Of a DNA stretch of 64,000 nucleotides, positions 48,640 through 59,790 are shown piece after piece. A program made the translations under genes and the position numbers. The stretch is from Hippophae tibetana (Eukaryota; Streptophyta; Magnoliopsida; Rosales; Elaeagnaceae). The notes beneath the pieces are model-generated. The model had not been told where the DNA came from, did not search any database, and saw nothing but the letters and a program-made list of their open reading frames with translations. The stretch covers positions 108,383,816 through 108,447,815 of the forward strand of contig CM072801.1 of the NCBI GenBank assembly GCA_037013495.1. Direction: 5' to 3'. Positions within the stretch are counted from its first letter, which is position 1. Each line of letters opens with the position of its first letter.

Positions 48640-51264
48640 AGGTCATCCGCAAAAGGGATTCGCATCGTTTGGGATCATAACCTTGGTTGCTAAAAATGGT
48701 GTATCTACCTTCACATATCTATTTTTGGAATTTTAGGTTTAAAAAATTTTGTGCTTTGGAGGTTTTCTCCTCTCTTAAGTCACAATTTCCAAAAAGAGAA
48801 AGAAATTGTGTCCTTAAAGTCTTGTCTTTTATTTCAATTTTTTTGACATTGTTTTCCACTTTGGATTTCATATCTTATTTTTCTTTAAAATCTTGTCATC
48901 TTTTACTTTTCTTTGTTTTATGTGTTCCACCTTTCATTCTTCTTGAGAAAAACAAGAGAGCTAATACAGTTCACAATGTAAAAACAAAAAGAAGGTATTA
49001 ATTGTGGTTGTAACTAAAAACTGTTATAACTTTTATTTTGTGCATCGAAATGAGTACTATAACATATCAAATCTGAAGCTCGTTCCGATGCCTAAAAACG
49101 CACCGTAGCAATAGTATATTTCCCCACTTTTGTCAACCCAAATTTCATGGTGCATACTACATAATGATGTCTTAAACTTTGGTCGCAACTTATTTCATTG
49201 TAATCTCTTCTTGCTCTTTAGGATTTCAATTTGTTCATTTTAGCCATATTCTTAGTAATTCAATCTTTCTTATTCCATTGAGTTCCAGCGTTCTTAGGTT
49301 GTCCGCAAAATGGATTCGCATCGTTTGGGATCATAACTTTGGTTGCTGAAAATGGTGTATCTACCTTCACATATCTATTTTAAGAATTTTAGGTTTAAAA
49401 CATTTTGTGCTTTGGAGGTTTTCTCCTCTCATAAGTCACAATTTCCAAAAAGATAAAGAAATTGTGTCCTTAAAGTCTTGTCTTTTATTTCAATTTTGTA
49501 GACATTGTTTTCAACTTTGGATTTCATATCTTATTTTTCTTTAAAATCATGTCATCTTTTACTTTTATTTGTTTTATGTGTTCCACCTTTCTTTCTTCTT
49601 GAGAAAAACAAGAGAGCTAATACAGTTCACAGTGTAAAAACAAAAAGAAGGTATTAATTGTGGTTGTAACTAAAAACTGTTATAACTTTTATTTTGTCCA
49701 TCGAAATGAGTACTATAACATATCAAATCTGAAGCTCGTTCCGATACCTAAAAACGCACCGTAGCAATAGTATATTTCCCCACTTTTGTCAACCCAAATT
49801 TCATGGTGCATACTACATAATGATGTCTTAAACTTTGGTCGCACCTTATTTCGTTGTAATCTCTTCTTGCTCTTTAGTATTTCAATTTGTTCCTCTTCGC
49901 CATATTCTTAGTAATTCAATCAATCTTATTCCATTGAGTTCTAGCGTTCTTAGGTTGTCCGCAAAAGGGATTCGCATCGTTTGGGATCATAACCTTGGTT
50001 GCTAAAAATGGTGTATCTACCTTCACATATCTATTTTTAGAATTTTAGGTTTAAAAAATTTTGTGCTTTGGAGGTTTTCTCCTCTCTTAAGTCACAATTT
50101 CCAAAAAGAGAAAGAAATTGTGTCCTTAAAGTCTTGTCTTTTATTTCAATTTTTTTGACATTGTTTTCCACTTTGGATTTCATATCTTATTTTTCTTTAA
50201 AATCTTGTCATCTTTTACTTTTTTTTGTTTTATGTGTTCCACCTTTCTTTCTTCTTGAGAAAAACAAGAGAGCTAATACAGTTCACAGTGTAAAAACAAA
50301 AAGAAGGTATTAATTGAGGTTGTAACTAAAAACTGTTATAACTTTTATTTTGTGCATCGAAATGAGTACTATAACATATCAAATCTGAAGCTCGTTCCGA
50401 TGCCTAAAAACGCACCGTAGCAATAGTATATTTCCCCACTTTTGTCAACCCAAATTTCATTGTGCATACTACATAATGATGTCTTAAACTTTGGTCGCAC
50501 CTTATTTCGTTGTAATCTCTTCTTGCTCTTTAGTATTTCAATTTGTTCCTCTTCGCCATATTCTTAGTAATTCAATCAATCTTATTCCATTGAGTTCCAG
50601 CGTTCTTAGGTTGTCCGCAAAATGGATTCGCATCGTTTGGGATCATAACCTTGGTTGCTAAAAATGGTGTATCTACCTTCACATATCTATTTTTAGAATT
50701 TTAGGTTTAAAACATTTTGTGGTTTGGAGGTTTTCTCCTCTCTTAAGTCACAATTTCTAAAAAGAGAAAGAAATTGTGTCCTTAAAGTCTTGTCTTTTAT
50801 TTCAATTTTTTTGACATTGTTTTCCACTTTGGATTTCATACTTTTATTTTTCTTTAAAATCTTGTCATCTTTTACTTTTCTTTGTTTTATGTGTTCCACC
50901 TTTCTTTCTTCTTGAGAAAAACAAGAGAGCTAATACAGTTCACAGTGTAAAAACAAAAAGAAGGTATTAATTGTGGTTGTAACTAAAAACTGTTATAACT
51001 TTTATTTTGTCCATCGAAATGAGTACTATAACATATCAAATCTGAAGCTCGTTCCGATGCCTAAAAACGCACCGTAGCAATAGTATATTTCCCCACTTTT
51101 GTCAACCCAAATTTCATGGTGCATACTACATAATGATGTCTTAAACTTTGGTCGCACCTTATTTCTTTGTAATCTCTTCTTGCTCTTTAGGATTTCAATT
51201 TGTTCATCTTAGCCATATTCTTAGTAATTCAATCTTTCTTATTCCATTGAGTTCCAGCGTTCTT
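48640..51264 (+). repeat. M75-M78, C-A-C-C units
   Basis: Starts 48640, 49296, 49952 and 50608. M75 has 'aggtcatccgc' in the head, 'ttttggaatttt' and 'ccacctttcattc'. M76 is class A with 'tctcataagtc' and 'cataactttgg'. M77 matches M47 about 19.7 kb away ('gaggttgtaac' with a long T run). M78 is 657 bp, has 'aaaatggattcgc' at the head of a class C body (another head/body mix), and carries 'gtggtttgg' and 'atttctaaaaag'. Confidence 0.82.
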
Positions 51265-53231
51265 AGGTTGTCCGCAAAAGGGATTCGCATCGTTTGGGAT
51301 CATAACCTTGGTTGCTGAAAATGGTGTATCTACCTTCACATATCTATTTTTAGAATTTTAGGTTTAAAAAATTTTGTGCTTTGGAGGTTTTCTCCTCTCT
51401 TAAGTCACAATTTCCAAAAAGAGAAAGAAATTGTGTCCTTAAAGTCTTGTCTTTTATTTCAATTTTGTTGACATTGTTTTCCACTTTGGATTTTGATATC
51501 TTATTTTTCTATAAAATCATGTCATCTTTTACTTTTCTTTGTTTTATGTGTTCCACCTTTTTTTCTTCTCGAGAAAAACAAGAGAGCTAATACAGTTCAC
51601 AGTGTAAAAACAAAAAGAAGGTATTAATTGTGGTTGTAACTAAAAACTGTTATAACTTTAATTTGTGCATCGAAATGAGTACTATAACATATCAAATCTG
51701 AAGCTCGTTCCGATGCCTAAAAACGCACCGTAGCAATAGTATATTTCCCCACTTTTGTCAACCCAAATTTCATGGTGCATACTACATAATGATGTCTTAA
51801 ACTTTGGTCGCACCTTATTTCGTTGTAATCTCTTCTTGCTCTTTAGGATTTCAATTTGTTCATCTTAGCCATATTCTTAGTAATTCATTCTTTCTTATTC
51901 CATTGAGTTCCAGCGTTCTTAAGTTGTCCGCAAAAGGGATTCGCATCGTTTGTGATCATAACCTTGGTTGCTGAAAATGGTGTATCTACCTTCACATATC
52001 TATTTTAAAAATTTTAGGTTTAAAACATTTCGTGCTTTGGAGGTTTTCTCCTCTCTTAAGTCCCAATTTCCAAAAAGAGAAAGAAATTGTGTCCTTAAAG
52101 TCTTGTGTTTTATTTCAATTTTGTAGACATTGTTTTCAACTTTGGATTTCATATCTTATTTTTCTTTAAAATCATGTCATCTTTTACTTTTCTTTGTTTT
52201 ATGTGTTCCACCTTTCTTTCTTCTTGAGAAAAACAAGAGAGCTAATACAGTTCACAGTGTAAAAACAAAAAGAAGGTATTAATTGTGGTTGTTACTAAAA
52301 ACTGTTATAACTTTTATTTTGTGCATCGAAATGAGTACTATAACATATCAAATCTGAAGCTCGTTCCGATGCCTAAAAACGCACCGTAGCAATAGTATAT
52401 TTCCCCACTTTTGTCAACCCAAATTTCATGGTGCATACTACATAATGATGTCTTAAACTTTGGTCGCACCTTATTTCGTTGTAATCTCTTCTTGCTCTTT
52501 AGGATTTCAATTTGTTCATCTTAGCCATATTCTTAGTAATTCAATCTTTCTTATTCCTTTGAGTTCTAGCGTTCTTAGGTTGTCCGCAAAAGGGATTCGC
52601 ATCGTTTGGGATCATAACTTTAGTTACTGAAAATGGTGTATCTACCTTCACATATCTATTTTAAGAATTTTAGGTTTAAAACATTTCGTGCTTTGGAGGT
52701 TTTCTCCACTCTTAAGTCACAATTTCCAAAAAGAGAAAGAAATTGTGTCCTTAAAGTCTTGTCTCTTATTTCAATTTTGTTGACATTGTTTTCCACTTTG
52801 GATTTCATATCTTATTTTTCTTTAAAATCTTGTCATCTTTTACTTTTCTTTGTTTTATGTGTTCCACCTTTCTTTCAGCTTGAGAAAAACAAGAGAGCTG
52901 ATACAGTTCACAGTGTAAAAAGAAAAAGAAGGTATTAATTGTGGTTGTAACTAAAAACTGTTATAATTTTATTTTGTGCATCCAAATGAGTACTATAACA
53001 TATCAAATCTGAAGCTCGTTCCGATGCCTAAAAACGCACCGTAGCAATAGTATATTTCCCCACTTTTGTCAACCCAAATATCATGGTTCATACTACATAA
53101 TGATGTCTTAAACTTTGGTCGTACCTTATTTCGTTGTAATCTCTTCTTTCTCTTTAGTATTTCAATTTGTTCATCATCGCCATATTCTTAGTAATTCAAT
53201 CTTTCTTATTCCATTGAGTTCCAGCGTTCTT
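51265..53231 (+). repeat. M79-M81, mixed units at the zone boundary
   Basis: Starts 51265, 51921 and 52577. M79 is class B with 'gatatc' and 'ttctcgagaaaaac'. It loses one base in 'aactttaatttgtgc', which cancels its insertion. M80 is class A with 'cttaagttgtccg' and 'ggttgttact'. M81 carries the M3/M6/M15 marks 'ttagttactg', 'gctgatac' and 'gtaaaaagaaaaag' on a class B body, and lost one base ('ttataattttatt'). Confidence 0.8.
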
Positions 53232-55199
53232 AGGTTGTCCGCAAAAGGGATTCGCATCGTTTGGGATCATAACCTTGGTTGCTGAAAATGGTGTATCTAC
53301 CTTCACGTATCTATTTTTAGAATTTTAGGTTTAAAAATTTTTGTGCTTTGGAGGTTTTCTCCTCTCTTAAGTCACAATTTCCAAAAAGGGAAATAAATTG
53401 TGTCCTTAAAGTCTTGTCTTTTATTTCAATTTTGTTGACATTGTTTTCCACTTTGGATTTCATATCTTATTTTTCTTTAAAATCTTGTCATCTTTTACTT
53501 TTCTTTGTTTTATGTGTTCCACCTTTCTTTCTTCTTGAGAAAAACAAGAGAGCTAATACAGTTCACAAAGTAAAAACAAAAAGAAGGTATTAATTGTGGT
53601 TGTAACTAAAAACTGTTATAACTTTTATTTTGTGCATCGAAATGAGTACTATAACATATCAAATCTGAAGCTCGTTCCGATGCCTAAAAACGCACCGTAG
53701 CAATAGTATATTTCCCCACTTTTGTCAACCCAAATTTCATGGTGCATACTACATAATGATGTCTTAAACTTTGGTCGCACCTTATTTCGTTGTAATCTCT
53801 TCTTGCTCTTTAGGATTTCAATTTGTTCATCTTGGCCATATTCTTAGTAATTCAATCTTTCTTATTCCATTGAGTTCCAGCGTTCTTAGGTTGTCCGCAA
53901 AAGGGATTCGCATCGTTTGGGATCATAACCTTGGTTGCTGAAAATGGTGTATCTACCTTCACATATCTATTTTAAAAATTTTAGGTTTAAAACATTTCGT
54001 CCTTTGGAGGTTTTCTCCTCTCTTAAGTCACAATTTCCAAAAAGAGAAAGAAATTGTGTCCTTAAAGTCTTGTCTTTTATTTCAATTTTTTTGACATTGT
54101 TTTCCACTTTGGATTTCATATCTTATTTTTCTTTAAAATCTTGTCATCTTTTACTTTTTTTTGTTTTATGTGTTCCACCTTTCTTTCTTCTTGTGAAAAA
54201 CAAGAGAGCTAATACAGTTCACAGTGTAAAAACAAAAAGAAGGTATTAATTGAGGTTGTAACTAAAAACTGTTATAACTTTTATTTTGTGCATCGAAATG
54301 AGTACTATAACATATCAAATCTGAAGCTCGTTCCGATGCCTAAAAACGCACCGTAGCAATAGTATATTTCCCCACTTTTGTCAACCCAAATTTCATGGTG
54401 CATACTACATAAGGGTGTCTTAAACTTTGGTCGCACCTTATTTCGTTGTAATCTCTTCTTGCTCTTTAGGATTTCAATTTGTTCATCTTAGCCATATTCT
54501 TTGTAATTCAATCTTTCTTATTCCATTGAGTTCCAGCGTTCTTAGGTTGTCCGCAAAAGGGATTCGCATCGTTTGGGATCATAACCTTGGTTGCTGAAAA
54601 TGGTGTATCTACCTTCACATATCTATTTTTAGAATTTTAGGTTTAAGAAATTTTGTGCTTTGGAGGTTTTCTCCTCTCTTAAGTCACAATTTCCAAAAAG
54701 AGAAAGAAATTGTGTCCGTAAAGTCTTGTCTTTTATTTCAATTTTGTTGACATTGTTTTCCACTTTGGATTTCATATCTTATTTTTCTTTAAAATCTTGT
54801 CATCTTTTACTTTTCTTTGTTTTATGTGTTCCACCTTTCTTTCTTCTTGAGAAAAACAAGAGAGCTAACACAGTTCACAAAGTAAAAACAAAAAGAAGGT
54901 ATTAATTGTGGTTGTAACTAAAAACTGTTATAACTTTTATTTTGTGCATCGAAATGAGTACTATAACATATCAAATCTGAAGCTCGTTCCGATGCCTAAA
55001 AACGCACCGTAGCAATAGTATATTTCCCCACTTTTGTCAACCCAAATTTCATGGTGCATACTACATAATGATGTCTTAAACTTTGGTCGCACCTTATTTC
55101 GTTGTAATCTCTTCTTGCTCTTTAGGATTTCAATTTGTTCATCTTAGCCATATTCTTAGTAATTCAATCTTTCTTATTCCATTGAGTTCCAGCGTTCTT
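53232..55199 (+). repeat. M82-M84, B-C-B units
   Basis: Starts 53232, 53888 and 54544. M83 is the first unit in the window with the linked set 'cgtcctttgg', 'cttgtgaaaaac' and 'cataagggtgtc' in a class C body. M82 and M84 are class B with 'cacaaagtaaaaac'. M84 has 'gtttaagaaatttt'. Confidence 0.82.
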
Positions 55200-56511
55200 A
55201 GGTTTTCCGCAAGAGGGATTCGCATCGTTTGGGATCATAACCTTGGTTGCTGAAAATGGTGTATCTACCTTCACATATCTATTTTAAAAATTTTAGGTTT
55301 AAAACATTTCGTCCTTTGGAGGTTTTCTCCTCTCTTAAGTCACAATTTCCAAAAAGAGAAAGAAATTGTGTCCTTAAAGTCTTGTCTTTTATTTCAATTT
55401 TTTTGACATTGTTTTCCACTTTGGATTTCATATCTTATTTTTCTTTAAAATCTTGTCTTCTTTTACCTTTTTTTGTTTTATGTGTTCCACCTTTCTTTCT
55501 TCTTGTGAAAAACAAGAGAGCTAATACAGTTCACAGTGTAAAAACAAAAAGAAGGTATTAATTGAGGTTGTAACTAAAAACTGTTATAACTTTTATTTTG
55601 TGCATCGAAATGAGTACTATAACATATCAAATCTGAAGCTCGTTCCGATGCCAAAAAACGCACCGTAGCAATAGTATATTTCCCCACTTTTGTCAACCCA
55701 AATTTCATGGTGCATACTACATAAGGGTGTCTTAAACTTTGGTCGCACCTTATTTCGTTGTAATCTCTTCTTGCTCTTTAGGATTTCAATTTGTTCATCT
55801 TAGCCATATTCTTAGTAATTCAATCTTTCTTATTCCATTGAGTTCCAGCGTTCTTAGGTTGTCCGCAAGAGGGATTCGCATCGTTTGGGATCATAACCTT
55901 GGTTGCTGAAAATGGTGTATCTACCTTCACATATCTATTTTAAAAATTTTAGGTTTAAAACATTTCGTCCTTTGGAGGTTTTCTCCTCTCTTAAGTCACA
56001 ATTTCCAAAAAGAGAAAGAAATTGTGTCCTTAAAGTCTTGTCTTTTATTTCAATTTTTTTGACATTGTTTTCCACTTTGGATTTCATATCTTATTTTTCT
56101 TTAAAATCTTGTCTTCTTTTACTTTTTTTTGTTTTATGTGTTCCACCTTTCTTTCTTCTTGTGAAAAACAAGAGAGCTAATACAGTTCACAGTGTAAAAA
56201 CAAAAAGAAGGTATTAATTGAGGTTGTAACTAAAAACTGTTATAACTTTTATTTTGTGCATCGAAATGAGTACTATAACATATCAAATCTGAAGCTCGTT
56301 CCGATGCCAAAAAACGCACCGTAGCAATAGTATATTTCCCCACTTTTGTCAATCCAAATTTCATGGTGCATACTACATAAGGGTGTCTTAAACTTTGGTC
56401 GCACCTTATTTCGTTGTAATCTCTTCTTGCTCTTTAGGATTTCAATTTGTTCATCTTAGCCATATTCTTAGTAATTCAATCTTTCTTATTCCATTGAGTT
56501 CCAGCGTTCTT
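55200..56511 (+). repeat. M85-M86, near-identical tandem twins (class C)
   Basis: Starts 55200 and 55856. Both have the private set 'gcaagagggattcgc', 'cttgtcttctttta' and 'gccaaaaaacgc', plus 'cttgtgaaaaac' and 'cataagggtgtc'. M85 differs by 'aggttttccgc' and 'taccttttttt'. This is a one-unit tandem duplication. Confidence 0.88.
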
Positions 56512-59500
56512 AGGTTGTCCGCAAAAGGGATTCGCATCGTTTGGGATCATAACCTTGGTTGCTGAAAATGGTGTATCTACCTTCACATATCTATTTTTAG
56601 AATTTTAGGTTTAAGAAATTTTTTGCTTTGGAGGTTTTCTCCTCTCTTAAGTCACAATTTCCAAAAAGAGAAAGAAATTGTGTCCTTAAAGTCTTGTCTT
56701 TTATTTCAATTTTGTTGACATTGTTTTCCACTTTGGATTTCATATCTTATTTTTCTTTAAAATCTTGTCATCTTTTACTTTTCTTTGTTTTATGTGTTCC
56801 ACCTTTCTTTCTTCTTGAGAAAAACAAGAGAGCTAACACAGTTCACATAGTAAAAACAAAAAGAAGGTATTAATTGTGGTTGTAACTAAAAACTGTTATA
56901 ACTTTTATTTTGTGCATCGAAATGAGTACTATAACATATCAAATCTGAAGCTCGTTCCGATGCCTAAAAACGCACCGTAGCAATAGTATATTTCCCCACT
57001 TTTGTCAACCCAAATTTCATGGTGCATACTACATAATGATGTCTTAAACTTTGGTCGCACCTTATTTCGTTGTAATCTCTTCTTGCTCTTTAGGATTTCA
57101 ATTTGTTCATCTTAGCCATATTCTTAGTAATTCAATCTTTCTTATTCCATTGAGTTCCAGCGTTCTTAGGTTGTCCGCAAAAGGGATTCGCATCGTTTGG
57201 GATCATAACCTTGGTTGCTGAAAATGGTGTATCTACCTTCACATATCTATTTTAAAAATTTTAGGTATAAAACATTTCGTCCTTTGGAGGTTTTCTCCTC
57301 TCTTAAGTCCCAATTTCCAAAAAGAGAAAGAAATTGTGTCCTTAAAGTCTTGTGTTTTATTTCAATTTTGTAGACATTGTTTTCAACTTTGGATTTCATA
57401 TCTTATTTTTCTTTAAAATCATGTCATCTTTTACTTTTCTTTGTTTTATGTGTTCCACCTTTCTTTCTTCTTGAGAAAAACAAGAGAGCTAATACAGTTC
57501 ACAGTGTAAAAACAAAAAGAAGGTATTAATTGTGGTTGTTACTAAAAACTGTTATAACTTTTATTTTGTGCATCGAAATCAGTACTATAACATATCAAAT
57601 CTGAAGCTCGTTCCGATGCCTAAAAACGCACCGTAGCAATAGTATATTTCCCCACTTTTGTCATCCCAAATTTCATGGTGCATACTACATAATGATGTCT
57701 TAAACTTTGGTCGCACCTTATTTCGTTGTAATCTCTTCTTGCTCTTTAGTATTTCAATTTGTTCCTCTTCGCCATATTCTTAGTAATTCAATCAATCTTA
57801 TTCCATTGAGTTCCAGCGTTCTTAGGTTGTCCGCAAAAGGGATTCGCATCGTTTGGGATCATAACCTTGGTTGCTGAAAATGGTGTATCTACCTTCACAT
57901 ATCTATTTTAAAAATTTTAGGTTTAAAACATTTCGTCCTTTGGAGGTTTTCTCCTCTCTTAAGTCACAATTTCCAAAAAGAGAAAGAAATTGTGTCCTTA
58001 AAGTCTTGTCTTTTATTTCAATTTTTTTGACATTGTTTTCCACTTTGGATTTCATATCTTATTTTTCTTTAAAATCTTGTCATCTTTTACTTTTTTTTGT
58101 TTTATGTGTTCCACCTTTCTTTCTTCTTGTGAAAAACAAGAGAGCTAATACAGTTCACAGTGTAAAAACAAAAAGAAGGTATTAATTGAGGTTGTAACTA
58201 AAAACTGTTATAACTTTTATTTTGTGCATCGAAATGAGTACTATAACATATCAAATCTGAAGCTCCTTCCGATGCATAAAAATGCACCGTAGCAATAGTA
58301 TATTTCCCCACTTTTGTCAACCCAAATTTCATGGTGCATACTACATAAGGGTGTCTTAAACTTTGGTCGCACCTTATTTCGTTGTAATCTCTTCTTGCTC
58401 TTTAGGATTTCAATTTGTTCATCTTAGCCATATTCTTAGTAATTCAATCTTTCTAATTCCATTGAGTTCCAGCGTTCTTAGGTTGTCCGCAAAAGGGATT
58501 CGCATCGTTTGGGATCATAACCTTGGTTGCTGAAAATGGTGTATCTACCTTCACATATCTATTTTTAGAATTTTAGGTTTTAGAAATTTTGTGCTTTGGA
58601 GGTTTTCTCCTCTCTTAAGTCACAATTTCCAAAAAGAGAAAGAAATTGTGTCCTTAAAGTCTTGTCTTTTATTTCAATTTTGTTGACATTGTTTTCAACT
58701 TTGGATTTCATATCTTATTTTCTTTAAAATCATGTCTTCTTTTACTTTTCTTTGTTTTATGTGTTCCACCTTTCTTTCTTCTTGAGAAAAACAAGAGAGC
58801 TAATACAGTTCACAGTGTAAAAACAAAAAGAAGGTACTAATTGTGGTTGTAACTAAAAACTGTTATAACTTTTATTTTGTGCATCGAAATGAGTACTATA
58901 ACATATCAAATCTGAAGCTCGTTCCGATGCCTAAAAACGCACCGTAGCAATAGTATATTTCCCCACTTTTGTCAACCCAAATTTCATGGTGCATACTACA
59001 TAAGGGTGTCTTAAACTTTGGTCGCACCTTATTTCGTTGTAATCTCTTCTTGCTCTTTAGGATTTCAATTTGTTCATCTTAGCCATATTCTTAGTAATTC
59101 AATCTTTCTTATTCCATTGAGTTCCAGCGTTCTTAGGTTGTCCGCAAAAGGGATTCGCATCGTTTGGGATCATAACCTTGGTTACTGAAAATGGTGTATC
59201 TACCTTCACATATCTATTTTAAGAATTTTAGGTTTAAAACATTTTGTGATTTGGAGGTTTTCTCCTCTCTTAAGTCAAAATTTTCAAAAAGAGAAAGAAA
59301 TTGTGTCCTTAAAGTCTTGTCTTTTATTTCAATTTTGTTGACATTGTTTTCCACTTTGGATTTCATATCTTATTTTTCTTTAAAATCTTGTCATCTTTTA
59401 CTTTTCTTTGTTTTATGTGTTCCACCTTTCTTTCTTCTTGAGAAAAACAAGAGAGCTAACACAGTTCACAAAGTAAAAACAAAAAGAAGGTATTAATTGT

Positions 59501-59790
59501 GGTTGTAACTAAAAACTGTTATAACTTTTATTTTGTGCATCGAAATGAGTACTATAACATATCAAATCTGAAGCTCGTTCCGATGCCTAAAAACGCACCG
59601 TAGCAATAGTATATTTCCCCACTTTTGTCAACCCAAATTTCATGGTGCATACTACATAATGATGTCTTAAACTTTGGTCGCACCTTATTTCGTTGTAATC
59701 TCTTCTTGCTCTTTAGGATTTCAATTTGTTCATCTTAGCCATATTCTTAGTAATTCAATCTTTCTTATTCCATTGAGTTCCAGCGTTCTT
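56512..59790 (+). repeat. M87-M91, irregular B-A-C-B-B series
   Basis: Starts 56512, 57168, 57824, 58480 and 59135. M87 is like M84 with 'cacatagtaaaaac'. M88 is like M46 ('aggtataaaac', 'cgtcctttgg', 'ggttgttact', 'gtcatccc') with an extra 'gaaatcagtac'. M89 is class C with 'cttgtgaaaaac', 'cataagggtgtc' and a mutated core 'gctccttccgatgc'. M90 is class B-like, 655 bp through a lost T in 'cttattttcttt'. M91 has 'gatttggagg' and an uninterrupted ATG-started frame (59191-59496) judged non-coding. Confidence 0.82.
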
